In this document: positions 29,600 to 41,010 of the stretch, in pieces
Position numbering within the stretch: position 1 is the stretch's first letter
Layout of the letters: the number at the start of each line of letters is the position of its first letter
Assembly: GCA_009829735.1 (NCBI GenBank)
Contig: CM020618.1
Location: 33,022,894 to 33,086,893, forward strand
Length of the DNA: 64,000 bases
From: Pyropia yezoensis
Taxonomy: Eukaryota; Rhodophyta; Bangiophyceae; Bangiales; Bangiaceae
Direction: 5' to 3'
Translations under genes and position numbers: made by a program
Notes under the pieces: generated by a model
What the model saw: the letters and a program-made list of their open reading frames with translations, nothing else
Told to the model about the DNA's origin: nothing
Database searches by the model: none

Positions 29600-31858
29600 T
29601 CCCGCATGGCCGCGTCTGGAGACCCGCCAGAGCTCTGACGGGCGTCCGCAGCGGCCAGCTGCCGCGGGCGGCCGCGTCGAGAGGTGGAGAACGCGCCCCC
29701 GCCCACGGGTACGGCCAGGCAACCAACCGGGGGGGTTCCCGCCTCCCCCGTTTGCCTCCTCCCCCGGCCTCCCCATTCCCATGCCCCCTGCGGCGGCTGC
29801 GCCACAGCGCCCTGCGGCTGCGCCACAGCGCCCCCCGCGCCTGCGCATCAGAGGTGTGGGTGGGATGCGAGTGGCGCGCGGAACACAATCATACCGACCT
29901 CCCTCCCCCCGCCCTCCTCACAGCTGCCACAAGTGCCAGCTGTCCCGATTGAGCACCCACGCGTCGAGGCGGGGGCGGGGGCGCGGGGGGGGGGAGGCGC
30001 GTGGGTGCAAAAAAACAAGAAAAACGGCACACTCAGCACACAACCTCGGTACTGTACCCGTGGGCGCGTCTGCGCGCACAGCTGGCCGGGGTGACCAGCC
30101 GATGTGGGGCGGCAAACTCGGCAAGCAGGGGGGTGGGGGGGGCAGCCACGCGGCGGGCGGGGGGAGGCAAAGGTGGAGAGGGGAGGCAGGGGGGGCGCCC
30201 CTGGCTCGTTTGGGGCGGGGGGTAGGGTGGCGGGGGGGGGGATGGGTTGAGGGGCAGGTCTGGCGCCGAGCGGGCGGGGCGGCCGACAGGCTAGGGTTCT
30301 TGGCGGCCCCGCACGGGGTGGCGGCCGGCACGACCGCGACGACTGGCCCAGCGCTCATACCATATGAGTCACCGACGGATAGCCAGCTGGGGGGGCGTGC
30401 TTGGGCGGGGGACCCGGCGCCAGTGGCGCCCCGCCTGTCTCCCGCCGAGGCGCCTCGGCCACCCAGGTTGCCGTATGCATAATCGGGGGCGCTCTGCGGG
30501 GGGGTTAGGCAGCCCCTCCCCCCCCCCCACCCCTCTTTCATCTCAGCGGGGGGGTGAAGGGGGTGGGGTGAAGAGGGGGGGGCCGGGAAGATGGGATCCG
30601 CACCTCAATCTCCCTCTGAGGGTTGTTGAAGCGTCGGTCGTCCCCTTCCAGCGGCGGACCAATCAGCGCGGGGTGGCACCCGGCGGAGAGGAACGGGTGG
30701 ACGGCGGCGTACGAAAACGGGCAGGCCTGCAAGCGAGGGGACGCGCGGCGACGGGCGCTGGCAACCATTGCCGCCCGCGTCTCTGCTGTGGCCACCAAAG
30801 GAGATGTCGGCTCACGGGAGGGTGGATGGCTGCCCCGCAGCTACCATAACAGTGGTTGGAACAGGAGGAGTGGGTACTCTACCTACTGTACAGTACAGTC
30901 ACACAGTAGGGACAGCTGCATTTTTGCCAAGAGGGGGGCGACTTGTACAGTACAGTACAAACAGACTCGTCCGGGGCGGTGTTTTGGGCGCGACTGGGCT
31001 GCAAGTCTGTCTTCGAGGAAGCGCAGCGAAGCGCGGTCGACGTGGACACCAACTCCTGGCGCAGTGAATTCACACGTGGCAGCTGTCGACTTCTTTGGGG
31101 TCTGCGATCGGCACACACCTTTAAGGGCGGACATTGCATATTCGACGGAGATGTAGCCCCCTCTTTCACCCCTCGCTGACGACGTCATCCGCAGCGCTGT
31201 AAATCGCCAAGTTTGGAGTGTTTCAGATTCTTCCAATGAGAAGCCTCAGTTCCATCGACCCTCCAACCAGGTGGCGAGAACCCTATGTCCGCTCTCTGGG
31301 GGTCTTAACTAGGTGTGGGCACCGCCGCTACGACGGTGGCTGGGCATCCTCCCGCCTCCCTCCGACGACGGTCGCGCCCCACGGCTCGAGGGACACGCGG
31401 CGCATCCCCTCCACCCGGTGGGCAAGTGCGACTCGGACAGGACGGCCTCCGCCATGGCCGCCGGCATGTCCGGGTCGGCCAGGCCCGACGCGCATGGACT
31501 GAACCGTCGCCCGTGGAGACGGGGGAATGGAGCCTGCGGCGGAAGGGGCTGCCACCCGGCGTCAGGGCGGCGGCGATGGCGCGGCTGAGAGGGAGAAAAA
31601 GGGGAGGAAGGATGATGATGTACCAGGAGGTCCGCCGTTCAACGCGCCCGTAGATGGCCTCACCTGCACCGCAAACGCCGCTCGCCAGTGGCGCCCCCAG
31701 ACGGCCCCGTGCTCGTGCGCCGCTGATTCCTCCCGCACCATCGCTCCCCCCCCCGCCCTGCCGCAGTCCCCCACGGCCCGCCCTCTCGACCTGTCGTCGC
31801 CCCGTGACGCCATCCCCGATGTCGTCTCGCCTCCCTCACAAGACTACTGCCACCGCCA

Positions 31859-31890
<32 letters not shown>

Positions 31891-32560
31891 GCTACTGCCA
31901 TCGCTACCGACACCGCTACCCCTCCCACGACCGCCACCGCTACCGCTACCACCCCCACTGCTGGGAGCCCCCAGCCGGGGCACGCGCCGCGCGCGGGGGC
32001 TCGGCGGGAAACATTGCCCCGGTGAGGATGGAAGGCGCTGCGTGCCGGCAGCGTCGCCACTGCCCGTGCTGCAGTCGCAGGCGCTTTGGCAATGGCCGCA
32101 CGCGTCACCGCTTCCGCCGCCACCGCCAACGCTGCTGCAGTCGCGTTGTCACCATTCCCTGCTGACGCTTCCCCTCCCCCTCCCTCGACGTCTCTGCTGT
32201 CGTCGCGTTGGCCACCGACGCTGCCGCCACCGTCCCACCAGCGACCTTGGCCATCGCTGCGGCCGCAGGCACCCCCCCCGCGACCCCCGCCACCCTCCTT
32301 CTTGTCCCACCGCCATCGCCCGCCGCCGCCGTCGTGCCAAGGAAAGAAGAGAGGGAGGAGGTTCGTATCGAGGTGATGGCGTCAAGGCAATGGTGGTGGT
32401 AACGGCAAGAGGGCTGAGCCGCAAGGGGTGGGGAGACGGGGCGCGAGGGGGGCCACGCGGGTGCGCGTTCACTCCCCCCTTCCCCCCGCCACCCTCCAGC
32501 TCTTCAGGACGGGCGTGCCGTCGCGCAAAGCGGGTCCCATGAGGGGCAGGCGGGCTGGGA
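29600..32560. other. Intergenic with a possible minus-strand exon
   Basis: 30590-30720 on the minus strand reads ACPFSYAAVHPFLSAGCHPA and PPLEGDDRRFNNPQREIEVR, which has normal protein composition and may be an exon of an unrecognised gene. 30880-30960 has several TACTGTACAGTAC palindromes. 31848-31960 is a CCACCG/CTACCG repeat tract. The rest shows overlapping GC-rich frames only. Confidence 0.35.
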
Positions 32561-32569
32561 AACCTGCGC

Positions 32570-32815
32570 CGCAGGGCGGAAAAGGAAGGAAAACAAAAGA
32601 GCAACGAAAACTGCCAATGGCAGGGCGGGCGGGTGGGCGCTCCCGCGCCAGCCGCCCCATACCATTGCACGGGGCGCAACTCCCCACCTCTGTTCGCAGC
32701 GCCGCGCAGCGACGGCGGCCATCCAAAACCGCGGCCGCGGTGATGACGGCGTCCCAGCCGCCGCCGCACCGCTGCCGCCATGGCCAATGTCCTGTAGGGG
32801 TGGGGTAGCTTGTGT
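32570..32815 (+). repeat. Third copy of the inner inverted-repeat block
   Basis: Matches the blocks at 37530-37745 (same strand) and 39830-40090 (opposite strand), sharing GGCGGCCATCCA..ACCGCGGCCGC and the preceding GCGCC/GCGGCAGCCGCC and GGAAGGAAAAC stretches. It is probably a remnant of the same transposon family next to the zinc-finger gene. Confidence 0.6.
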
Positions 32816-32989
32816 GTCTTACGAAAAGACGCCAACGGTCGGCAGCGGGAGAGAGACAGGGAGTGGGGTAGCAAGGGCCGCCGCGCCGCCGCGAGAATGG
32901 CCCCGACACCCGCCGCGGGGGGTGGTTTGCGGGTGGCCCCGCCGCCGCCGCGTCCCCGCGCTGCGTCCGCCCCCCACCGGCCGCCGGCC

Positions 32990-35988
32990 CTACCCCGACG
33001 TGCTGCCGTCACCGTCAGAGGTGGACCCCCCAGAAGACCCGTCCCCGTCCGACACGTATCCCACGTCCCTCGCAGCCGCCTCGTCGCCCCCCGATGCTCG
33101 CCCCCCCGCAGCGGCCAGCGCCGTCGTCGCACCCGCCCGGTCGACGGCAGCCTCCGCGCTGCCCGCCGCACCATATGACGTCCTGCGGCCACCGCTGGCC
33201 GCAGCGCGGCCACCCACCCCGCGCGCCGCCCACCCCTCCCCGTCCGCCAATGCCGCTGCCGCACCACCGCAGTCCTCTGCAGCTGCCGCCGCGTTTGCCG
33301 CCTCGCCACGGGCGGTACTGCCCCCACTGCCGCCTGCACCGGTGATGCCCACCGCGCCGCTACCGCCGTCGCATGCGCCGTCGCTGCCCCCCCTGCCACC
33401 ACGACCGCTCGTACCGCCGCCGGCAGCTCCTTTGCCACCTGCCGCGCCACTGCCACCGAAAACAGAGCCCACCACTGGCGCAAGAAGCCCCGTGTCCTTG
33501 ATGCCACTGCCATCTTGCGGGAACGGAACGTTGGCGTGACATCTTTTCCAGTGCAGCTGGCCCTTGCCTGAGGAGACAAAGAGCTTCTCGCACCCGGTCA
33601 CCGTGCATGCAAACCGCCGAACCCCGCAGTGAACGTCCCAAATGTGAGTACGCAGGTTCTCGTTTCTCAGACACGTCTTGTCGCACTTGCGGCACGCCAC
33701 GCGATGCTCCGGCCCCCTGTCGTGCTTGGCAGTCACGTGTCCTTGCAGCGCGGTATTGTTGAGAAACCTGTATCCACAATGGACACACACCTCAGGCCGC
33801 TTCTCATCGTGAACCCTGCCAACATGTAGACGGAGGTCTGCGACAAGAGAAAACGATGCCTCACACTTGGGTGCACAGCACTTGTGCGGCCGCTCGTTTC
33901 GATGCACAGCGCGCACATGCCGAGCGAGAGTGTAACGAGATAAATACTCCCTCGAGCACTCGTCACACTTAACGCGCCCGCTCGCCCCGCCGGCCGCCGC
34001 CCCAGACGCCGCTCCAGCCTGGGATGCCACGGCCGTGGCGGCCGCGGTTGGCTCAGCGGCGGCCCCATCGCCACCCGTCCGCGAGGCTGCAGACCGTCCC
34101 ACCAAAGGGACAGCCACAGCTGCACGACCGGGGCTGACCACCGCGCCGTGGAGGTCCTGGAGGCCACCCCGCAACAGCCTACGAGCGTGCCCGCGGCCGT
34201 CACCAGCCAAGTCATGCACGCCACCGTTTCCGCCAAGGCCCCCACCACCACCACAAGCATCGACATCGGTATGGACATCGCCACCCATGCGACCGCCCAC
34301 ATCGTCCCCACCAGGGTCACCTGCCACGTGGCGTTCAATACCGACGTCGCCATCACCACCCCGACCGCCGTCGTCAGTCGCGCCCCCAGTACCGCTCCAA
34401 CCACTGCCACCGCCACGCCGGCCACCGTGGCCAGCACGCCCGCCACCCCGAGCCTCCACACCACCTCCGCCGACGCAGCCACCATTGCCGCCGGTGCCGT
34501 CACCTCGACCACCACTACCGCTGCTGACAGGCATGCCGCGCCCCGCAGCCCGTGGCCCCATACCCGCGTCTCCCGCAAACGCTGGACCCAATCGTCCCGG
34601 CCAAGTGGCTGCCGCGGAATCGTCTGCCAGCGGAGCGGCCGGCGGCCCGCGACGGCTCCGTTTGGACGCTGGCAGCTCCCACTGGCACGGAGACCGCAGA
34701 CCCACCACCGCCCATCGGGCGGCTGCCGCCCGCACCCCTACCTCTGCGGCGGCCGTCATGGCGCCACTGCCGGCAGCGGCGGCACCCGATGGGGCGGCGG
34801 TCGCGCCAGGAGGAGCTGCGGCGGGTACGACCCCGCTGGCGGCGTTGAGCGCATTGTCCACAGGCTGCGTACCCGCCAAAGCATCCGAATCCGCCCACCA
34901 CCACGCCCAATTGTCGCCGACACTTGCCGCCGCAACAGCCCCCCCGCCGTCAGCATTGGGGGCAGCCGCGGCAGCAGCCCCACCCACCCATGGCGCCGTC
35001 GACACACCAGGCAACGGCGGCGCCACAGCCGCGCCACCGCGGAACACGCTGTTGTGGCCGCGGGTGATGCCCCACCATGGCTCAACGTCGGCAGGCGCAC
35101 GAGGTGCATGAACCGGTTTTGTCAAAGAGGGAGCGTCCCGCCAGCCGCACTGAGAGGGCGTAACGGTGGCGCCAAAGCCGTGCCACCGCCCAACACGCTA
35201 TCGTGGCCGCGGGTGCCGCCCCACCATGGCTCAACGTCGGCAGGCGCACCAGGCGCATGAGCGGGATCCGCCAGGGGAGGCAGCGTCCGGCCAGCCGCAC
35301 TGAGAGGTTGGCCTCCCGCCTGCGTCGCCGCCCAGGTGGCCCATGACGCAAATGGCGTCGCGGGCGCACCCAGAGACGGAGCTGCCTCTGCACGCCACGA
35401 AGCGGCAGACGCGCCGTGGTGGTCGTGTACGTTCAGCCACCACTGGCCAAGGTCAGTGGCGGCATGCGACGTCACGGAGGCGGGGTCCGTCAAAAGCACG
35501 GCCCCGCAGGTGGCTTCGGGGCCGTCGCCCACCGGCTGGGCCGCCGCCAAGGCCGCCCGCATCGCCGCTTCAGAATCGGCTTCCTGCGCAGCCGCAGACA
35601 GTCCGCCGCCAGCACGCTCCCCATCAGCAGCTGCGGCAGGGGCGTACGCCGCCGGTGGACCGACATCGATGCCACGGGCAGCGCCGCCCGCGAGGGCGCC
35701 GCCCTCCTCGACACCCCGGTCGATACCGCGTTGACCGCCGACGGCGCATGCCCCACTCCAGGGCCCGCCACCATCGCCGCGGCCAACACCGCTTGCTCCG
35801 ACACCCCCGCCGTCGTTCCTTCCACGATCGTCGCTGCGATCGGCGCCGGTACCGTCGCCAGCGGCGCCACGCTCTTCCATCGCGTGCACCCGCGAACGTC
35901 GCCGCCACTTGGCCGACGTGACCGTCCACACCGGCGCCGCGCCGCACCGGCCGCCGTCCACGGGGCCGTCGACACACCGGCCACCCAT
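32990..35988 (-). CDS. C2H2 protein with five zinc fingers
   Basis: Minus strand. The C-terminal frame (32990 to about 35125) holds five consecutive C2H2 fingers between about 33535 and 33990: CDECSREYLSRYTLARH, CCAPKCEASFSLVADLRLH, CVHCGYRFLNNTALQGH, CRKCDKTCLRNENLRTH, CTVTGCEKLFVSSGKGQLH, joined by short linkers such as NERPHK. This is likely a DNA-binding transcription factor. Gly/Ala-rich segments lie on both sides. The frame has no ATG near its 5' end; another frame from ATG 35988 (MGGRCVDGP) to TGA 35122 encodes the same repeated motif, ADVEPWWGGTRGH, so the two frames probably belong to one protein split by a frame break or intron near 35122. Three direct copies of that motif suggest an internal tandem repeat. 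Confidence 0.75.
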
Positions 35989-35993
35989 TCACG

Positions 35994-36905
35994 GCGCAAC
36001 GCACACCAGGGCCACCGGCGGCACCCACCTACGGCGGCCAAACCACCGACGCCGCCTGGTGGAAGTGCGCGAACGGGGTCGGAGCCGTCGGCAGCGCCTC
36101 ACCCCTCTGCTGTCGTTCCACGATGACCACTGAAGGGGCGACCGCGCCCGACCGACCCGCCACTTGCACAGGGAGGGGGGTCAGAGCCCGGTGTGCGTGG
36201 TCCACCCGCCGCGCCCGCTCCCCCCCCTCCCGTCCTTGCCCTCTCCCGCTGCCCATCCCGCCATGCGCGGCTGCACCGAACCGCTTTGGCGGGCGCGCCA
36301 CGGCCCCCGACGGCCACCGCCTCCCCAGCACCCCCCAGCGCGGTGACTACTGTCTGCCTACACCTCAGATAGACACATAGTAGCCACCGCGCCGGTTACG
36401 AGTGCAGCCGAAACGAAAGCAAGCAAGGGATAAAACGAGGCAGTCACGTCAGCGGCGAAGGCGGGAGCGGCCGCCAGGAGGGCGCCAGTGGGCGCACAAC
36501 TTGGGGATCGGACGGGCGGTTTGACGAGTGCACAAAACGAGTGAGCGAGAAACGGAAAGACGGCACAAAAGAGTAGGGGAGGAGGGAAACGGACACGGAC
36601 GCCACAGGGGCAACGGAAAGGGGTCTGTGCGCCAGTTGCTGCTCCATGCCGCCACGCCGGCCGCCGCCAGCTGACGGGCTCGACGCGGGCTCTGGAAGTA
36701 CCAGCGGTCAGCGGGGGAAAAGCGGGAGACGGGGGGCGAGGGAAAGGGGAATGAGACGCCCGTATGAACGTGGAGAAGCGTGCATGATGAACAGGGCACC
36801 GTTTCCGGCAGTAATGCGCCGTTTGTGCAAGCCAGGTCTCTGCGTCTACCTGCACGCCAGCGTGCTGGGTCGGTTACCGCGACCGCGACGCTGTTTGAAA
36901 TCGTG
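35994..36905 (+). repeat. Outer inverted-repeat block, left
   Basis: Close match to 40150-41010 in reverse complement, weaker after about 36755. On the minus strand both copies keep an open frame ending FVSAALVTGAVATMCLS, a possible membrane segment, perhaps only because the copies are young. Confidence 0.75.
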
Positions 36906-37529
36906 CTGAAGCGAACAGGCCGGCCCGTCAAGGACGTAAGACCCGTTACGGTCGTGAGGCCCGCCACGGACGTCAGAGAGCCTGATGCCCTTTCAAGTAT
37001 CGTCCGACGTCCACTCGCATTTCAGTCGCGAGCCGGGTTTCCCAAAACCCTCGTGTCTCGCTCACCCGATTGATTTGGTCAGCTATTGAGCTCGAACATA
37101 TTTGATTGCACAACGTTTTCAGCCTCCGTGCCAAGATGTGGCAAAAGACAACCGAGCACTTTTGGTCGTGACCTGACGTGGATCGCGAACCGCATCGTCG
37201 GCTTTGATCGTAAGCGTTTGCCAGCGCCCGCGCCACCGTCGGCTCCGTCAACTGTGCAAGTCCGCGTGCGTGGAGCCCGCCCTTCCACGTCCTACCTGCC
37301 GCCTCCACCACTGGTCGCTCTGCTGGTGCGCCGCCTGCCAGACGGGGGCAGCTTCCCTTCTTGCCCTGATCCCTCGCCCACGTCTCTGGCCGGCATCACC
37401 ATGAGCCGCGCGGTGCGGCGACTGGAGGAACGCCCCGCCGCAGAGGCTCGGGCGGCGGCAGAGGCTGCCAACAGGGCCACACAGTCACACGACCGACGGG
37501 GCCAAGCCCACACACACAGGTGATGACGA
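36906..37529. other. Left-arm insertion without counterpart
   Basis: Less GC-rich sequence absent from the right arm. A Pro/Ala/Arg open frame at 37086-37523 has no domain. It may be a separate insertion. Confidence 0.35.
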
Positions 37530-37745
37530 ATGGAAAACCCACAGGACGGAAAAGAAAGGAAAAACTGACTGCAATCTGCTGAAAGGAGCGCGCGGATGGG
37601 CGCTCCTGCGGCAGCCGCCTCACACGAATTCAGCTCTGCTCCGCGGCGGCGGCCATCCACAGCCGCGGCCGCACCGACGATGGCGCTGTGGCCGTCGTCA
37701 CACTGACGCCACCATTGCCGGTGTCTTGGCGGTCTGGGATAGCTT
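37530..37745 (+). repeat. Inner inverted-repeat block, left
   Basis: Shares CCTGCGGCAGCCGCCT and GGCGGCGGCCATCCAC..CCGCGGCCGC with 39830-40090 in reverse complement and with 32570-32815 in direct orientation. Confidence 0.65.
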
Positions 37746-38195
37746 CATTATCATACTCAGCTGAAAGCCGTCCGCCGGAGGAAAGACAAGGAGATTAGAT
37801 GGAAAGGCGGCGGCGCCCCTGCGGGGATGGCCCCGGCGACGACTGCGGGGGGTGGACTGTGAGTGGTCGCGTCGTCGACAGGGTGGGAGCGGCGGCCACG
37901 CTAGGGGCGGCGGCTCGGTGTGGACGGTTGCCTGCAATGTATGACGTCGTCAAGAACTAAAGTCGATACCACAGAGCTAGGCCCCTGGCCGCCCAGCCAC
38001 TTTGTCAAACCCTAAGCTCGTCAAGACGGCAGATCTGAACGATGTTCTTTTTTCAGACGATGGAGCTCCTCACTGACTTTCTGTTGAGGTATCGTTATCT
38101 GCTCCGCGGTGCCGAGAACGTACATTGAGGTGCCTACAATGAATTTCATACCTTGTTTTCTTTACTTATTTCTCTAGTCCGAGCGCTCTAGCGAG

Positions 38196-38310
38196 ATGAG
38201 TTTTGACCCTTCGGAAGTGGCACCGTCTCAATTCGTGTACGAAGAGGTGCGGGGCGCCGTCCAGGCCGTCAGGGACACGCTCAGATCACGAGAAGCGCAG
38301 AAGAAGCGCT
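38196..38310 (+). CDS. Possible short first exon upstream of the transposase
   Basis: ATG at 38196 opens MSFDPSEVAPSQFVYEEVRG and runs through a charged helix to about 38310. It follows a pyrimidine-rich TTATTTCTCTAG acceptor-like site. No domain is recognised. It could be a 5' exon of the transposase gene or a separate small protein. Confidence 0.3.
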
Positions 38311-38507
38311 CACAGCACACGCACGCGGAAGTCTTTGTCTGTCGACCGCAGAATCGTGCTTTGCGAGATTGTCCATCAAAATAATGAGTCAAAGGGCGAA
38401 CGGGGGCCACTGCAAGGGGGCTACTTGTGTGATCCCTTGCCGTTTCTTTGCCCGCCTTCTTTTCTGACGGATCGCACACCGCCTGAGCGCGCGCAGTGCG
38501 CCTTGCG

Positions 38508-39776
38508 ATGCAGCGGCAGACGAGCTTCGGTGACCGGCGAGGGCTGCTGGCTGCCCTTTGCTGCAGCATGCCCCGCGGGGGAGGCGCTGAGGCTGTCGCT
38601 CGTAAGCGCGGCCGCGCGATATACGCTCTTACGAAGGAGTGCGCCGTGATCGTGTCCAACGTCCGCGCTTTCTTCGAGCGTGAACGCGGTGTCGAGCGAT
38701 CCAGGGCGCTGAATAACACTGTGGAGCGGACCAGCTTGGCGACTGGAGTGAGTGAGCGGACTGTCAAGCGCGTGCGGTCTGAGAATTATCAAGCTACGCG
38801 TCGGCCGGCGGGAGATCCAGAGAGGCGGGCGTCCAGCCGCCGCGTGCCAGCGGCGGAGCGTGCAAGGGTCCGCGAGGCCATTTATAAGCAGTTTGAAAAC
38901 CGCTCGGTGACCACGCTCGACTCTACTCTCCTGTACCTGGAGGCTGAACGCGCAGCCGGGCGGTCCGACGGCACCTACCCGTGGTCCCGCACCACGTTAT
39001 TTCGCTGCATGCAAGAAATGGGATTCACGTTCTTCCGCGGACCAAACCACTATGACGTCGCTCGCGAAAAGGCTTCTATTGTGGCTCAGCGGAACCAGTA
39101 CCTGCAGCGGATTCTAGAGTATCGAGACAGCGGAAAGACGATCTTTTACACTGACGAGACATGGGCAAACAAGAGCATGACTCCGGCGCGAGCGTGGAAC
39201 GACGGGAACTTGCGGGCGCGTATGAACGTCTCATCGGGGAAAGGCAAACGAATCATCATTGCGCATGTCGGCTCTCGAAGGACTGGATTGGTCGACGGAG
39301 CCTCGCTGGTACTCGTTGGCCAGAAGGCTACCGGGGACTACCATGTTGAGGTGAACTCCAATGTTTGGCTGCGGTGGCTGGAAGCTGAAGTTCTACCCAA
39401 GATGAAGGGCGAGGTATTGGTCGCGGACCGAGCGCCTTATTATAGGGTGCTGACAGACGATACGCGGCCTGCGTCATCCAAACTGCGAAAGGCGCAACTG
39501 GCTGATTGGCTTGAGGCGCACGAAGCGATTCCTGCGGCGTGGGCCGGCACCGATTGGCGCGTTGATCGAACACGAGCTGAAATGAAAGCGGAAGCTGACA
39601 AAAACCGCCCCGCCCCGAGATTCCTGGTGTAAGATTTAGCGCGGCGCTTTGACGTCACGATCCTGATCTCGCCGGTATCGCATCCGGAATTGAATCCCAT
39701 AGAGACGGTTTGGGGCAAGCTTCAACTCGATGTCTTAAAGAACGGTCTTGCAGAAACCGGAATCCCACGGGCCTAG
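38508..39776 (+). pseudogene. Tc1/mariner-IS630-like transposase, one nonsense codon
   Basis: ATG at 38508, or 38568 (MPRGGGAEAV). The N-terminal part has a helix-turn-helix (SLATGVSERTVKRVRSENY). The DDE core has YTDETWANKSM (first Asp), VLVADRAPYYRVL (second Asp), a helical insertion RKAQLADWLEAHEAIPA, and HPELNPIETVWGKLQ (Glu). The second Asp and Glu are about 91 residues apart; long spacings with this insertion are known in a eukaryotic branch of the IS630-Tc1-mariner group. A TAA at 39630-39632 interrupts the core just before DLARRFDVTIL; the frame then continues to TAG at 39774. One base change explains the stop. Otherwise the reading frame is intact, which points to recent loss. Confidence 0.85.
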
Positions 39777-39829
39777 CAATATGGAATCGACTTTAGACCT
39801 ACATCAATACCTTTGGAACACCACTCATG

Positions 39830-40090
39830 GCTGCGGCGATGTGGCGTCCTCAGCGACGCCGTTGTCGGGCGGCCGCGGTTGTGCATGGCCGCCGCCGCGT
39901 CGCGGTGCTGCGAGTGGCGCCGGGGGAGCTGTGTACAGAAGGCGGCTGCCGCAGGATCGCCCGTGGTCCGTCCACCCGCCCCACTTCGCAAAGCGGCAGA
40001 GCAGGAGGTTCGACCTGCTGGAATTCCCCCTCTTCGCCATTGGCCGGCTTCGGTTTTCTGTCTTTCTCTTTCTTTTTTCTTCCGAATGGA
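39830..40090 (-). repeat. Inner inverted-repeat block, right
   Basis: Reverse-complement partner of 37530-37745. A TTTCTTTTTTCTTCC pyrimidine tract at about 40066-40085 mirrors the purine tract in the left block. Confidence 0.65.
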
Positions 40091-40149
40091 ATTTAATAAT
40101 ATATTTCGTTGAGAAAGGTCATCAACCTCGGTGTGTGCCTTTATCATCG

Positions 40150-41010
40150 GTTTCAAACAGCGTCGCGGCCGCTGATGCAAGAGGTCCCGCACGCTATTGC
40201 GAAGAGACCTAGCCAGCACGAGCAACGCTGCAGGTGCGACAAACGGTGCCGGATGCATGCAAACCTCTCCTCGTTCACTCGGACGGCTCGCTCGGCTCCT
40301 CACAATCCCTCCCCCCCCGTCTCCGGCTATTCCCCCGCTGACCGCTGGTACTTCCAGAGCCCGCGTCGGGCCCGTCAGCTGGCGGCGGCCGGCTTGGCGG
40401 CATGGAGCAGCAACTGGCGCACAGACCCCTTTCCGTTGCCACTGTGGCGTCCGTGTCCGTTTCCCTCCTCCCCTACTCTTTTGCGCCGTCTTTCCGTTTC
40501 TCGCTCACTCGTTTTGTGAACTCGTCAAACCGCCCGTCCGATCCCCAAGTTGTGCGCCCACTGGCGCCCTCCTGGCGGCCGCTCCCGCCTTCGCCGCTGA
40601 CGTGACTGCCTCGTTTTATCCCATGCTTGCTTTCGTTTCGGCTGCACTCGTAACCGGCGCAGTGGCTACTATGTGTCTATCTGACGTGTAGGCAGACAGC
40701 AGTCACCGCGCTGGGGGGTGCTGGGGAGGCGGTGGCCGTCGGGGGCCGTGGTGCGCCCGCCAAAGCGGTTCGGTGAAGCCGCGCATGGCGGGATGGGCAG
40801 CGGGAGAGGGCAAGGACGTGAGGGGGGGGAGCGGGCGCGGCGGGTGGACCACGCACGCCGGGCTCTGACCCCCCCTCATTGTGCAAGTGGACAGCGGAGG
40901 GGTGAGGCGCTGCCGACGGCGCCGACCCCGTTCGCGCACTTCCACCAGGCGGCGTTGGTGGTTTCGCCGCCGTAGGTGAGTGCCGCCGGTGGCCCTGGTG
41001 TGCGTTGCGC
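40150..41010 (-). repeat. Outer inverted-repeat block, right
   Basis: Reverse-complement partner of 35994-36905, ending at 41010 with GGTGTGCGTTGCGC. Confidence 0.75.

Larger units (their letters stand above)
35994..41010. mobile_element. Long-inverted-repeat transposon around a Tc1/mariner-like transposase
   Basis: 35994-36905 matches the reverse complement of about 40150-41010 (outermost GCGCAACGCACACCAGGGCC), and 37530-37745 matches the reverse complement of 39830-40090. The symmetric order outer block, inner block, transposase, inner block, outer block shows one element of about 5 kb with arms over 1 kb in total. The left arm has about 600 extra bases between blocks. No TA or other target duplication is evident at the ends. 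Its left end lies a few bases from the ATG of the zinc-finger gene. Confidence 0.7.

Noticed and set aside
32149-33579. 476-codon minus-strand ORF overlapping the zinc-finger gene in another frame
   Set aside because: It overlaps the finger region in a shifted frame and has no domain of its own.
34035-35260. Plus-strand ORFs of 358 and 370 codons opposite the five-finger gene
   Set aside because: They are mirror frames of the Gly/Ala-rich minus-strand coding region with Pro/Thr/Arg composition.
39618-39634. A micro-intron removing the TAA in the Tc1/mariner-like transposase
   Set aside because: The only GT...AG pair there is about 13 bp and out of frame; a single nonsense change is simpler.
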